The notes under the pieces were generated by a model. It was not told where the DNA came from, made no database searches, and was given only the letters and a program-made list of their open reading frames with translations. A stretch of DNA of 64,000 nt. Source: CAZWDL01 sp964632995. Lineage in GTDB: Bacteria; Bacteroidota; Bacteroidia; Chitinophagales; Saprospiraceae. The stretch is from NCBI GenBank assembly GCA_964632995.1, contig CAZWDL010000018.1:1-64000 (forward strand), given 5' to 3'. A program made the translations under genes and the position numbers. This document shows, one piece after another, positions 37,325 to 46,961 of this stretch (positions are counted from its first letter, which is position 1; the number at the start of each line of letters is the position of its first letter).

Positions 37325-37732
37325 ATGATCAGGCTGGAACATATTGGCATCGCCGTCAGCGACCTGAAGGAAAGCAATCAGCTGTTTGAAAAACTGCTCG
37401 GCGCCGATAAATACAAAGAGGAAGAGGTTGCTTCGGAAAACGTGAAAACCTCCTTTTTTCGCGTAGGCGAATCAAAGGTGGAATTGCTGGAGGCTACCGC
37501 TCCGGATAGCGCTATCGCTAAGTATATCGACAAACGGGGCGAAGGCATCCATCACGTGGCATTCGAAGTTGAAGATATCTACGCCGAGATGGAGCGCCTG
37601 CGCCGTCAGGGCTTCCGCTTACTGAACGCGGAACCCAAGCGGGGCGCCGACAATAAGCTGGTCTGTTTCCTGCATCCCAAATCCGCTAACGGGGTGCTGG
37701 TAGAGTTGTGTCAGACGATCCGGGAAGCATAA
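37325..37732 (+). CDS. mce: methylmalonyl-CoA epimerase
   Basis: This 135-residue vicinal-oxygen-chelate protein begins MIRLEHIGIAVSDLKES. It has the metal ligands His (HIGIAV), Glu (KVELLEATAPDS), His (GEGIHHVAFEV) and Glu (GVLVELCQ). It interconverts (R)- and (S)-methylmalonyl-CoA, feeding the mutase encoded at 44365-46512. A much longer frame starting at 36989 is rejected, because residues before 37325 overlap the glycosyltransferase gene in another frame. Confidence 0.92.
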   Translation: MIRLEHIGIAVSDLKESNQLFEKLLGADKYKEEEVASENVKTSFFRVGESKVELLEATAPDSAIAKYIDKRGEGIHHVAFEVEDIYAEMERLRRQGFRLLNAEPKRGADNKLVCFLHPKSANGVLVELCQTIREA

Positions 37733-37789
37733 GCTTGAAGGTTTGCCCGGCTCTACCGGAGGACGGGATGAAAAGTTGAACGAAAATAC

Positions 37790-38572
37790 ATGGATTGGGA
37801 ACTATACGTGATTGCCGTGATCGGCAGCACGCTGGCCGGTGCTATTAACACGCTGGCCGGCAACGGCTCGGCGATCACCCTTACCATTTTAACGGAACTG
37901 ATGGGCCTGCCCGGCAACCTGGCCAACGGCACCAACCGGGTAGGCATCTTCACGCAAAGCGCCGCCGGGGTATACGCTTTTCACCGCAATGAAAAACTCG
38001 ATGTCAACCGCAGCAGGATCTACATTGTGCTGACGAGTATCGGCGCAGTAGCCGGTATCCTTTTTGCTACCCAGGTGAGTAACGAGCAGTTTATGAGCGT
38101 CTTCAAGGTGCTCATGGTGCTCATGCTGGTCGTCATCCTGGTGAAACCCAGCCGCTGGCTGCGGGAAACCGATACCAGCCTGAGCCCCAACCTGTGGGTG
38201 GCGGTTCCCGTTTTCCTGGCCATCGGATTCTACGGCGGGTTCATACAGATGGGTATGGGCGTCTTCTTTCTGGCGGCCATGGTGCTGGGCGCCCGCTACG
38301 GACTCATCGAAGCCAACGCCGTAAAAATCGTCGTCGTCGGCCTGTATACCTTATTGGCTGTTCTTATTTTTGCCTATAAGGGATTGATTGACTGGAAAAT
38401 CGGACTTCTCTTTGCCGTCGGGCAAACCGCCGGCGGCTATTTTACCGCGCACTACGCCTCGCGCTATCCGCAGGCCAACGTATGGGCCTACCGCGTGCTC
38501 GTGATCGTGGTCATACTGGCTATTCTCCGCCTTTTCGATATTTCGGCGATATTTCGTTACTTTTTTGGGTAA
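37790..38572 (+). CDS. TauE/SafE-family permease
   Basis: The 260-residue product has seven to eight membrane segments and the family pattern AGAINTLAGNGSAITLTIL near the N-terminus and a related half-repeat GFYGGFIQMGMGVFFLAAM in the middle. The family exports sulfite, sulfoacetate or related organosulfur anions; the substrate cannot be assigned. It stands 57 bases after mce. Confidence 0.88.
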   Translation: MDWELYVIAVIGSTLAGAINTLAGNGSAITLTILTELMGLPGNLANGTNRVGIFTQSAAGVYAFHRNEKLDVNRSRIYIVLTSIGAVAGILFATQVSNEQFMSVFKVLMVLMLVVILVKPSRWLRETDTSLSPNLWVAVPVFLAIGFYGGFIQMGMGVFFLAAMVLGARYGLIEANAVKIVVVGLYTLLAVLIFAYKGLIDWKIGLLFAVGQTAGGYFTAHYASRYPQANVWAYRVLVIVVILAILRLFDISAIFRYFFG

Positions 38573-38688
38573 CCTGTATTTTGATCCGGATTAATGATCT
38601 TGAAGGCATAGGTTTTAGACGCGATCTTAAACACCTGGGCTCATCAGGCTTTAGTTAAAAAGTGACTTCAATCAAATAACTGCACACT

Positions 38689-39327
38689 GTGGACCCTCTT
38701 TTCAAAGAAATCAACGCCTACTGCGAAGCGCATACCTCACCTTCCTCCGAATTGCTGCGGGAGCTGGAACGCGAAACCCATCTCAAAACGCTGGCCCCCC
38801 AGATGCTCTCCGGTCCTCTTCAGGGCCGGCTGCTTCGCTTGTTCAGCCTGCTACTTCGCCCCCGGGCTATTCTGGAGATCGGCACTTTTACCGGCTATTC
38901 CGCCCTTTGCCTGGCCGACGGACTGACCAAAGGGGGGCACCTGCATACCGTGGAGGCCAACCCCGAGTTGGAATACCTGGTGCGCAAGTACATCGAGCGG
39001 GCGGGAATGACCGACCGCATTAGCCTGCATATCGGCCGGGCTGAAAAAGTAGTTCCCGATCTGGAAGGCCCTTTCGACCTCGTTTTCATCGATGCCGGCA
39101 AGCAGGAGTACGCCTTGTTTTACGACCTGGTCATCGACCGGGTGCCCCCCGGCGGCCTCCTCATCGCCGATAATGTATTGTGGAGCGGCAAAGTGCTGGA
39201 TCCGGAACAGGATCTCGATACGCACACCCTGCATCTGTTTAATGAAAAAGTACAGGCTGATGCACGGGTGGATAACCTGCTGCTTCCCGTGCGGGACGGC
39301 TTGATGGTGATGAGAAAGCTGGAGTGA
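38689..39327 (+). CDS. class I SAM-dependent O-methyltransferase
   Basis: This 212-residue protein starts at GTG. It has the catechol/caffeoyl-CoA O-methyltransferase pattern: EIGTFTGYSALCLADGL (SAM motif I), LHTVEANPELEYLVRKYI, DLVFIDAGKQEY (metal-binding Asp) and GGLLIADNVLWSGKV. It is likely a divalent-metal-dependent enzyme. The substrate is unknown. Confidence 0.9.
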   Translation: MDPLFKEINAYCEAHTSPSSELLRELERETHLKTLAPQMLSGPLQGRLLRLFSLLLRPRAILEIGTFTGYSALCLADGLTKGGHLHTVEANPELEYLVRKYIERAGMTDRISLHIGRAEKVVPDLEGPFDLVFIDAGKQEYALFYDLVIDRVPPGGLLIADNVLWSGKVLDPEQDLDTHTLHLFNEKVQADARVDNLLLPVRDGLMVMRKLE

Positions 39328-39369
39328 AAAGATCCCGTCTGTTTTTTACTGGCTATGTCCCACGGGTTG

Positions 39370-41178
39370 TCAGAACCGGCTCAAATAACCGAAATGCACC
39401 TTGGGACTGGCAAAGTCGATGGCCTGCTGATTCTCGGGAATGGCGCCGAAGGCCAGGCTGACGCCAAACATTCCCGCCTTGGTCTCAAAGGTGATACCGG
39501 AACCGAAGCCGTAGGGGTGGAGGGTCTGCCGTTGTTCACTGGTTTCATTCAGCAACCAGCCGTAATCTCCGAAGAGGTAGAGAAAGGAGTTCTGACCAAT
39601 GAGCAGGCGGTATTCGAGGGTGCCTACCGCGTATTGGGTGGCGAAGAAAAACTCCTCATCGAAACCGCGCAGCAACTTATTGCCTCCGATCCGGAACTGC
39701 TCGTTTTGATAAACCGGCTGTGGGGAAAAGAGAAAGCCGCCGCTGCTGCTTAGCTTGAGTGTGCTGCGCGAAAAAAGCGGCAGATAGCTGGCGAGGCTGG
39801 CCTGCAGCCTGTATTGGAAAGAGCGGAGCTCCAGGCTGTCGTAGAGATATCCCAGCTCCAGTGCTTCGATCTGATTGTTGCGCAGGGTGCGTTTGAGTCC
39901 CGCTCCGCCGCGTAAAAAGGCGCTCCATCCCCGCCGTGGATTATTGCGGTAATCGAGTTGCTGATACAGCAGCTCCAGGCCGAAAGAACTGTTGCGTACA
40001 TCCAGGTTGGGAGGTAGCCGCTGAGATTGCTGGAGTCGGTCTTTGTCGATGCTCAGCAGGATAGAGGAGCGTTGCTCCCAGTAGGCCTTGAGATAATTGC
40101 CGCCTTCCAAAAGGTAAGAGACTCCGGCGTCAAAAATGAGGTTGAGAAAAGTGGTATCGCGTTTGTACAGGGAAAAGTCGATGTCGGCGCCCAAGGGCAG
40201 CCCCAGCACGTAGGGGTATCCGAAAGCCAGTTCCAGTTCCTGGGTCTGCGGCCGCAGCTGTTCAAACTGGGCGTAGATGCGTTCTCCCAAGCCGAAGGAG
40301 TTGATGAGCTCCGCCTCAAAATCCCCGGTGATCAGCATGCCGCCGGTCTGGTCGCTTCGGGGCAGAACGCCGATGATGAAATCGAAGCGGCTGGCGCGCT
40401 TTTTTTCCAGCGGAAAAGTGACGGCCGCTTTGTTGTCCTGGAACACAACGCCGGGATCGGCGGTGGCGCGCAGGAAAGGCAGCTCCCGCAGCCGGTCACG
40501 GCTGCGTAGCAAACGGCTGCGATCATAGGGCGCGCCGGGCTGCAGCCCCAGGTAATGCTGCAGGTAACGGGACGCAATGCGGGCGTCGCCTTCTATGCGA
40601 AGAGAGTCGAACAAAATGAGTTGGCCGCGCTCGAGTCGCAGCCTGGCACTTACCTCAGCCCCGCTCAGCCGTATGCTGTCGAGCCAGGTACGGGCAAAAG
40701 GATAACCGTGGTTTTCGGCAAAGCCGAGCAGGTCTTCCTGTAATTGCTGCAATTCTAAATAAGAAAAGCGCCCATCCCGAAAAAGCGGCTGCCGAAAACC
40801 GGTTCCCTGAAGGAACTCATCGGGAATTAAATCGGTTTCCAGCCTGGCCCACTCGTACTGTGGCCCGATATGAAGAATGGCCAGACAAACGGAATCGCGA
40901 CAGTCGACTGTGTCGACAGAAGCTTCCAGGTAGGCTTCACTACGGAACTTTTGCAGGAGCAGGCCCAGCGCATCGCTCACTGCACTGCTATCGGAATAAA
41001 GGGGGGCAGCCTCAAAATGACTGCTCAGCCATTCGGAAGAGCGGTCCATCGGCAACAGGCGAAGCGCATAATCCGACTGTGCCTTTACCCCGCCGGATAA
41101 CAGGACAAGAACGGCGCAGGCCAAAAAAAATGCCCAGCAAGTTGCTCCAGAATACCGGATAATTGCCGCTTTTTCCAT
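39370..41178 (-). CDS. BamA/TamA-family outer membrane protein
   Basis: This 602-residue protein has a signal peptide (FFLACAVLVLLSGGVKAQ) and a periplasmic part with POTRA-like strands (RGQLILFDSLRIEGDARI, YDRSRLLRSRDRLRELPF). The C-terminal half is strand-rich and ends like surface-antigen barrels (NEQFRIGGNKLLRGFDEEF, SFLYLFGDYGWLLNE, FGSGITFETKAGMFGVSLAFG, VHFGYLSRF). It probably sits in the outer membrane and assists assembly or translocation. It is shorter than BamA and stands alone. Confidence 0.85.
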   Translation of the reverse strand: MEKAAIIRYSGATCWAFFLACAVLVLLSGGVKAQSDYALRLLPMDRSSEWLSSHFEAAPLYSDSSAVSDALGLLLQKFRSEAYLEASVDTVDCRDSVCLAILHIGPQYEWARLETDLIPDEFLQGTGFRQPLFRDGRFSYLELQQLQEDLLGFAENHGYPFARTWLDSIRLSGAEVSARLRLERGQLILFDSLRIEGDARIASRYLQHYLGLQPGAPYDRSRLLRSRDRLRELPFLRATADPGVVFQDNKAAVTFPLEKKRASRFDFIIGVLPRSDQTGGMLITGDFEAELINSFGLGERIYAQFEQLRPQTQELELAFGYPYVLGLPLGADIDFSLYKRDTTFLNLIFDAGVSYLLEGGNYLKAYWEQRSSILLSIDKDRLQQSQRLPPNLDVRNSSFGLELLYQQLDYRNNPRRGWSAFLRGGAGLKRTLRNNQIEALELGYLYDSLELRSFQYRLQASLASYLPLFSRSTLKLSSSGGFLFSPQPVYQNEQFRIGGNKLLRGFDEEFFFATQYAVGTLEYRLLIGQNSFLYLFGDYGWLLNETSEQRQTLHPYGFGSGITFETKAGMFGVSLAFGAIPENQQAIDFASPKVHFGYLSRF

Positions 41179-41459
41179 AATTTTGGTAACCCATTTTCGA
41201 TTAAACGATTGCGAGGGAAAAATAGTACGGTTGATTTATGGCAAGTATCGGCAGTATTTGGTAAAGGAGCGGCAAAACAAAGCTTCAACTTACCACACCT
41301 CCTCTGCGAACATCACCGGAATTGCCTTGTGGTAAAACCATCCGGAACGGTAATCTTCTACAAACAGATAGTAATATTTCAATCTCTAAAAGCCGGCGCG
41401 GCGCCAGTTTTAACTGGAAAATTAAAAGCGTTGCCGGTGTAATAAGCGACTTAATTACG

Positions 41460-42632
41460 GTGTCAGGAATCTATATCCATATTCCCTTTTGTAAGCAGGC
41501 GTGTCACTACTGCAACTTTCACTTTTCCACTTCATTGCAACGCAAAGAGGAAATGCTGGAATCGCTGTTGCGGGAACTGGAAATGCGCCGGAACTATTTG
41601 CCGGATCCGGTGATCCACAGCATCTACCTCGGCGGGGGGACGCCTTCCCTGCTCAACCGGAACGAATTGCTCCGTCTCTTTGAAAAAATTTACGCCTTAT
41701 TCGATGTTGATGAAGCGGCGGAAATAACGCTGGAAGCCAATCCCGATGACCTTACCCAGGAAAAGCTCCGCGAATTGTGCAAAACACCCGTCAACCGGCT
41801 GAGTATCGGCATACAGTCCTTCTCTGAAGAGGATCTTCGCTTTATGAACCGGGCGCACAACGCCATCGAAGCCAGAACCTGTATTGAGTACGCTCAGGAC
41901 CTGGGGTTCGACAACCTCACGATCGACCTGATTTACGGATCGCCCACTACCAGCGACCGGCAGTGGGAACACAATCTACAGATCACCTTCGACTACGAAG
42001 TTCCCCACGTGTCGGCCTACGCACTCACCGTAGAAGAGCGAACGGCCCTGCATCACTTCGTCAAAAAAGGAAAGATGGCCGCCCCCGATGAGGAACAGAC
42101 CGCCCGGCAGTTCGAGATGCTGATGCGCGCCATGCTGTCCGAAGGCTACGAGCACTACGAAATCAGCAACTTCGCTCTTCAAGGTTGGCACGCCCGCCAC
42201 AACTCCAGCTACTGGACCGGGGAACCCTATCTCGGTATCGGCCCCTCGGCGCACAGCTACGACGGCAGCAGCCGGCAGTGGAATGTGGCCAACAACGCCC
42301 GCTATATTAAATTTATGGCCGGAGCGGAACACTACGACGCCGTTGCGAAACAAGGCCTTCCTGCATCTGCCGTTGACCAGGAACTTTTTGAACGCGAAAT
42401 ACTCACCTCTGCTCAACGCTATAACGAATATGTCATGACCGCCCTGCGGACCAAATGGGGGGTGCAGCTCAAAAAAATAGAGCAATCCTTCCGCACCCAC
42501 TTCCTGGAACAAATCCAACCATGGGTGCAGGAAGGTGTGGTCACCCGCCGGGGAGAAGTATATACCCTCACTTCAAAAGGCAAATTAATTGCCGATCGCG
42601 TTGCTATGGAATTGTTTCTCGAAAAAGAATGA
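41460..42632 (+). CDS. hemW: HemW-like radical SAM protein
   Basis: The 390-residue product has the radical-SAM CKQACHYC (CxxxCxxC) cluster, YLGGGTPSLL, LEANPDDL and IDLIYGSPT. The HemW-type C-terminus includes YEISNFALQGWHARHNSSYW and YLGIGPSAHSY. HemW relatives bind heme rather than act as coproporphyrinogen dehydrogenase; they lack one Cys of HemN. GTG at 41460 is chosen (SGIYIHIPFC); the frame extends upstream to 41322 without homology. Confidence 0.9.
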   Translation: MSGIYIHIPFCKQACHYCNFHFSTSLQRKEEMLESLLRELEMRRNYLPDPVIHSIYLGGGTPSLLNRNELLRLFEKIYALFDVDEAAEITLEANPDDLTQEKLRELCKTPVNRLSIGIQSFSEEDLRFMNRAHNAIEARTCIEYAQDLGFDNLTIDLIYGSPTTSDRQWEHNLQITFDYEVPHVSAYALTVEERTALHHFVKKGKMAAPDEEQTARQFEMLMRAMLSEGYEHYEISNFALQGWHARHNSSYWTGEPYLGIGPSAHSYDGSSRQWNVANNARYIKFMAGAEHYDAVAKQGLPASAVDQELFEREILTSAQRYNEYVMTALRTKWGVQLKKIEQSFRTHFLEQIQPWVQEGVVTRRGEVYTLTSKGKLIADRVAMELFLEKE

Positions 42633-43057
42633 GCTTCGTCCTGCCAATCTGTTCCTGAATACCTACATAAAGTTTCTTCGTCACCAAAGTACTCTTCAGC
42701 GAAAGTATCCGCTCCGCCCATCCTGCCGGATGATGCCGGCTCTTTGACGCCTTGTCACTATTTTGATGATCGCTTTTCATTTAAAACAATTTTGCTTGAT
42801 TCATCAAATACCGGACAGGTAGCGACGTAGGTGAATCCCGTGTCAGACGTGGTATATTCAGGTTGCTTTACCGTGAAGCTGGCCGAAGCCGGTAAGTGTT
42901 TTGAAGCCTCACAGGAGGTAACCTATCATTCAAACGGGTTGATTCATTATTCCGGGGGGGAGATGTATTTTTGGTTATTTTTTTAAAAAATTGTTTTAAA
43001 ACTTGACTTTTTAAAACATAGTATGCATTTTTGTTACAAATAAATGCAACTGATCCG
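42633..43057. other. gene-free stretch
   Basis: No gene is seen in these 425 bases. The last hundred bases are A+T-rich (TTTTTTTAAAAAATTGTTTTAAAAC) and likely hold the promoter of the antirepressor-like gene. An open minus-strand frame at 42868-43113 crosses that gene's start and is not supported. Confidence 0.4.
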
Positions 43058-43864
43058 ATGGAAATGCAGGTTTTAGTAAGCAAAAAAGGAACAAAGGTAG
43101 TGACGGCGACCAACCTACACCAGGTGCTCGATCTACCGAATCACCACTTCGCCACTAATGTCCGCAAATGGCTGAATGACATCTACGAATTTCGGGATGG
43201 CATTCGCAGTCCTATCAGGATGCGGGATTATGCAGTCCGCAAAAACAAAGAGAATCCCATTCTGGATGATTACTACCTCTCCGTAGAGTTTGCCAAGCTG
43301 ATTGCGCTGAATTCGCGGAGCAAAGTGAAGCAGAAGTGCGCCAAGTGGCTCTATGCGATGGAGGATCCGGCGGAGAATGCCGAAGTGCTTACCAAAGACC
43401 AGGTGCTGGCCGTGATGGAAATAACCAAAGCCATGGGGCTGGTCTCCTGTCAGGAAGCATCGGAGCGTCGTCACATGGAAGTGTACAGTGAACGAAACGG
43501 TGGCAACGCAGGCAACTGGTGGAAACACCGCGCCGAAGTGCTGGGCTATTCCCTCGATCACCTTCGTCGCAAAGTGAAGCGGCTGGGGAAGCAGCTGAAA
43601 GGGCAGTCACAACGACAACTCCTCATGCAGGTGGATAAATATGAAATGGTCCGCGCCGGCGTCATCGACCTCTTCATGGCTATGGGTAAAAACGAGCGCT
43701 ACGCCCGTAAAATGGGTGACCTGGCTAAAATTTTTGCTAGGGAACTGAAAGTGGATATCCACGACGACCGGGAAAGCGGCTCCGCCTTTACGCCGCAAGT
43801 CAACCAGCAGTTGGTCAACGAAGTCAAAACTGTTCAGCGGGGCGGCATCCTGGGACTCTGGTAA
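43058..43864 (+). CDS. AntA/AntB-like antirepressor-type protein
   Basis: This 268-residue protein has an N-terminal region resembling phage AntA/AntB antirepressor domains: VVTATNLHQVLDLPNHHFAT, VRKWLNDIYEFRDG, DDYYLSVEFAKLIALNSR and KQKCAKWLYAMED. The rest is helical and basic (HRAEVLGYSLDHLRRKVKRL). Antirepressors usually act in phage induction, but no other phage genes are nearby. It may be a domesticated gene or a lone remnant. ATG at 43058 is chosen over TTG at 43031. Confidence 0.65.
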   Translation: MEMQVLVSKKGTKVVTATNLHQVLDLPNHHFATNVRKWLNDIYEFRDGIRSPIRMRDYAVRKNKENPILDDYYLSVEFAKLIALNSRSKVKQKCAKWLYAMEDPAENAEVLTKDQVLAVMEITKAMGLVSCQEASERRHMEVYSERNGGNAGNWWKHRAEVLGYSLDHLRRKVKRLGKQLKGQSQRQLLMQVDKYEMVRAGVIDLFMAMGKNERYARKMGDLAKIFARELKVDIHDDRESGSAFTPQVNQQLVNEVKTVQRGGILGLW

Positions 43865-43920
43865 TCCACTTTCAGGAAAAATTGATTCAATCTTATCTGA
43901 ACATAATAAAAAATATCACC

Positions 43921-44022
43921 ATGCTCGGAATTGCACTTGTCGCCGTACTCTACCTGATGGATGTCACTATGGATAAAGAGGAAGAAACAACCGTATCGGT
44001 AGGTAATCCGGTAAAGGAATAG
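43921..44022 (+). CDS. possible 33-residue membrane peptide
   Basis: The ATG at 43921 opens a short frame with one hydrophobic segment (MLGIALVAVLYLMDVTM) followed by an acidic tail (DKEEETT). The frame extends in phase back to TTG at 43882. It lies 56 bases after the antirepressor-like gene and before a terminator at 44187-44214, so it could be translated from the same transcript. The evidence is weak. Confidence 0.35.
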   Translation: MLGIALVAVLYLMDVTMDKEEETTVSVGNPVKE

Positions 44023-44364
44023 ATGATCGAAACGTAGAAAGCAGGCCGGCCTCGTCTCAGCCGCTGATGGCGAAATTATCAAAGGAGATCACAAGGTAGT
44101 TCATTGCCGAGAAGATGAAGCCGCTGAAGATGAGGCCCCTGTTTTGAAAAATTAGCATTCAGTAAGTAGTTAAACTGCCATACCAGGCCGGAGCGTACCA
44201 CCTCCGGCTTTTTTGTTTCAGGCGGGCCGCGCAAATAAGTCAAACTATCTTGCCCGGGCTGATTACAGAGCGGTGATCTTACTTTCCGCGGCCAGTGGAG
44301 CGGAGACTACAGGGAGGCTTCGGATTTCCTCAAAGGCGGAAGCCCAAAGCATGACCAGCTTTTT
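44023..44364. other. gene-free stretch with terminator
   Basis: These 342 bases lie between the small peptide frame and the 3' end of the mutase gene. Apart from the terminator at 44187-44214 I see nothing. The plus-strand frame at 44213-44413 overlaps the mutase tail and is not supported. Confidence 0.4.
44187..44214 (+). terminator. intrinsic terminator
   Basis: GCCGGAG (44187-44193), an eight-base loop, CTCCGGC (44202-44208) and TTTTTT (44209-44214) form a classic intrinsic terminator for the plus-strand genes at 43058-44022. Confidence 0.85.
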
Positions 44365-46512
44365 TCAGTCCTCTACCTTTTCCCGTTCAATCAGCACCTC
44401 TAATATCTGCTGAGCCGCTTTAGCGATCTTGGTGCCCGGGCCAAAAACACCTACCACGCCTTTGTCGAAGAGATAGGCATAGTCCTGCTGCGGGATGACG
44501 CCGCCTACGACGACCATGATGTCTTTACGCCCGATCTTTTTGAGTTCCTGCAAAGTCTCTGGAACCAGGGTCTTGTGCCCGGCAGCCAGTGAGGAAATGC
44601 CGAGGATGTGCACATCGTTTTCGGCAGCCTGCCGGGCCGCTTCGGCCGGGGTTTGAAAAAGAGGGCCAATATCCACATCAAAACCTAGGTCGGCAAAACT
44701 AGTGGCGATGACCTTGGCGCCCCGGTCATGACCGTCCTGCCCCAGCTTGGCTACCATGATGCGGGGCCGGCGGCCTTCGATTTCGGCAAATTGGTCGGCC
44801 AGGGCCAGGGCGCGTTTAAAATCTTCGTTGCTTTTGACTTCGCCGGCGTAGACACCGCTGACCGATTTGGTCTGGGCAGTAAAGCGGCCGAAAGCCCTTT
44901 CCATAGCGGAGGAAATCTCCCCAAGGGTGGCCCGTCGCCGGGCTGCATCGACGGCTTTATCCAGCAGGTTGCCTTTTCCGGACCGGGCACAGCGGTAGAG
45001 GGCTTCCAGGGCCTCCTGCACGGCAGCTTCGTTCCGCGCAGCTTTAACTTCCCGGATGCGCCTGACCTGGGATTCCCGGACTTTGGTATTGTCAACTTCC
45101 AGGATATCGATCTCTGATGCTTCCTCCGGCGCGAAGATGTTGACGCCGATGATCTTATCCTTACCCGTATCGATGCGGGCCTGCTTTCGGGCAGCGGCCT
45201 CTTCTATGCGTAGTTTTGGTAAGCCGTCTTCAATAGCTTTGGCCATGCCTCCCAGGTCTTCCACCTCCTGTATATGCATCCAGGCGCGCCTCGCCAACTG
45301 ATCGGTCAGTTGCTCAACGTAGTAGGAGCCGGCCCAGGGGTCGACCGATTTCGTGATGTCCGTTTCCTCCTGCAGGTAGATCTGGGTATCCCGGGCGATC
45401 TTGGCTGAGAAATCAGTAGGTAGCGCAATGGCCTCATCCAGCGAATTGGTATGCAGGGATTGCGTACCGCCCAACACCGCCGCCAGCGCCTCCACAGTGG
45501 TCCGGGTGATGTTGTTGAAAGGGTCTTGTTCGGTAAGGCTCCAGCCGGAGGTCTGACAGTGGGTGCGCAGCGCCATCGACTTGGGGTTCTGCGGATCGAA
45601 ACGCTTTACAATTTTGGCCCAAAGCATCCGTCCGGCGCGCAACTTGGCGATTTCCATAAAGTGGTTCATCCCAATAGCCCAGAAAAAGGAGATGCGCGGC
45701 GCAAAATCATCGATCTGCAACCCCGCCTCCAAACCGGCGCGAAGATATTCCAGGCCGTCGGCCAGTGTGTAAGCCAGTTCGATATCGGCCGGGGCGCCGG
45801 CTTCGTGCATGTGGTAGCCGCTGATGCTGATTGAATTGAATCGCGGCATATGCCTTGCGGTATATTCGAAGATGTCAGAGATAATACGCATCGAAGGAAT
45901 GGGCGGATAAATATAGGTATTGCGAACCATGAATTCCTTGAGAATATCATTCTGTATAGTGCCGCTCAGCTTCTCAGGCGGCACCCCCTGTTCCTCGGCG
46001 GCAATGATGTAGAAGGCCATCACAGGAATGACGGCGCCGTTCATCGTCATGGATACCGACATTTTATCCAGTGGGATCTGGTCGAACAGTCGCTTCATAT
46101 CTTCCACCGAGTCAATAGCTACACCGGCTTTACCGACATCGCCCGCCACGCGTTCGTGATCGGAATCATAACCGCGGTGCGTGGCCAGGTCGAAAGCGAC
46201 GGAAAGCCCTTTTTGCCCCTGCGCCAGGTTACGGCGATAAAAGGCATTACTCTCTTCAGCCGTGGAAAAACCGGAATACTGCCGGATCGTCCAGGGGCGT
46301 ACCGTATACATCGTGCTGTAAGGGCCTCGTAAATAAGGCGGAATACCAGCCACAAAGCGCAGGTGCTGCACTTGATCACGAAGCTCCGAACCGTATATCG
46401 CCTGCACGGGGATGTGCTCCGCTGTCGGCCATTCATGCTCAGGTGGCGGCCCTTCCGCAGATTGGCGCAGTTGCTTGTCGAGTGAAACTTTGCTGAAGTC
46501 AGGTCGTGCCAT
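44365..46512 (-). CDS. scpA: methylmalonyl-CoA mutase, large subunit type
   Basis: This 715-residue cobalamin enzyme has the substrate-binding barrel (YGSELRDQVQHLRFVAG, TVRPWTIRQYSGFSTAEESN, FDLATHRGYDSDH, CQTSGWSLTEQDPFNN) and a C-terminal B12-binding domain. The latter has LGQDGHDRGAKVIA, the DxHxxG cobalamin motif, and VVGGVIPQQD. It interconverts succinyl-CoA and methylmalonyl-CoA; the epimerase is at 37325. Members of this type form homodimers or pair with a small subunit; no small subunit or MeaB chaperone is in the window. Start at 46512 (MARPDFSKV) is preferred over 46548. Confidence 0.95.
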   Translation of the reverse strand: MARPDFSKVSLDKQLRQSAEGPPPEHEWPTAEHIPVQAIYGSELRDQVQHLRFVAGIPPYLRGPYSTMYTVRPWTIRQYSGFSTAEESNAFYRRNLAQGQKGLSVAFDLATHRGYDSDHERVAGDVGKAGVAIDSVEDMKRLFDQIPLDKMSVSMTMNGAVIPVMAFYIIAAEEQGVPPEKLSGTIQNDILKEFMVRNTYIYPPIPSMRIISDIFEYTARHMPRFNSISISGYHMHEAGAPADIELAYTLADGLEYLRAGLEAGLQIDDFAPRISFFWAIGMNHFMEIAKLRAGRMLWAKIVKRFDPQNPKSMALRTHCQTSGWSLTEQDPFNNITRTTVEALAAVLGGTQSLHTNSLDEAIALPTDFSAKIARDTQIYLQEETDITKSVDPWAGSYYVEQLTDQLARRAWMHIQEVEDLGGMAKAIEDGLPKLRIEEAAARKQARIDTGKDKIIGVNIFAPEEASEIDILEVDNTKVRESQVRRIREVKAARNEAAVQEALEALYRCARSGKGNLLDKAVDAARRRATLGEISSAMERAFGRFTAQTKSVSGVYAGEVKSNEDFKRALALADQFAEIEGRRPRIMVAKLGQDGHDRGAKVIATSFADLGFDVDIGPLFQTPAEAARQAAENDVHILGISSLAAGHKTLVPETLQELKKIGRKDIMVVVGGVIPQQDYAYLFDKGVVGVFGPGTKIAKAAQQILEVLIEREKVED

Positions 46513-46961
46513 AATAAAGCAGGTTCTCCTTGGTAGTATGATTTCCAATCACAACAACTCTAATATACTAACAAATGATCAGAGAACAACTGAGAATTCA
46601 CTAACAAAATATTTTTGTCTTTAAAGTAAAGGCGCCAGGCATAATGAGGAAAGGACCCTTCTGCTCATGCAGAAAAGAGCCCTTTCCCGTTGTCGAAAAA
46701 CTACCTGTTTCTTGTCGGCCGACATCGCTTTCGCAAAGGCAGGCTGATCTTTTTCTTCTGTAGTAGCGAAGCCGGGCCGCCTTTCTCCCTCAGCGGGGAG
46801 CATGATTTTCATAGCTTTGAGCGGACAGTCAGAATTCTTACGACAATAATTTTTCATTTGGGTAGATGCAACTATATTTAGCAATGGTGTGTTGAAATGG
46901 CAACTTCTTAGGATTCTCGATAATTTACCCAATACTGTTAACCAAAGCCTGAAGGTTAGCG
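46513..46961. other. divergent intergenic region with hairpin
   Basis: These 449 bases separate the divergent mutase and M16 peptidase genes. They contain the hairpin at 46648-46687 and A+T-rich tracts on both flanks that probably hold promoters. No gene is seen. Confidence 0.45.
46648..46687. repeat. interrupted hairpin
   Basis: The outer arms GGAAAGG (46648-46654) and CCTTTCC (46681-46687) enclose TTCTGC, TCAT and GCAGAA (46659-46674). It lies upstream of two divergent genes, so a simple terminator role is unlikely. Confidence 0.5.
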
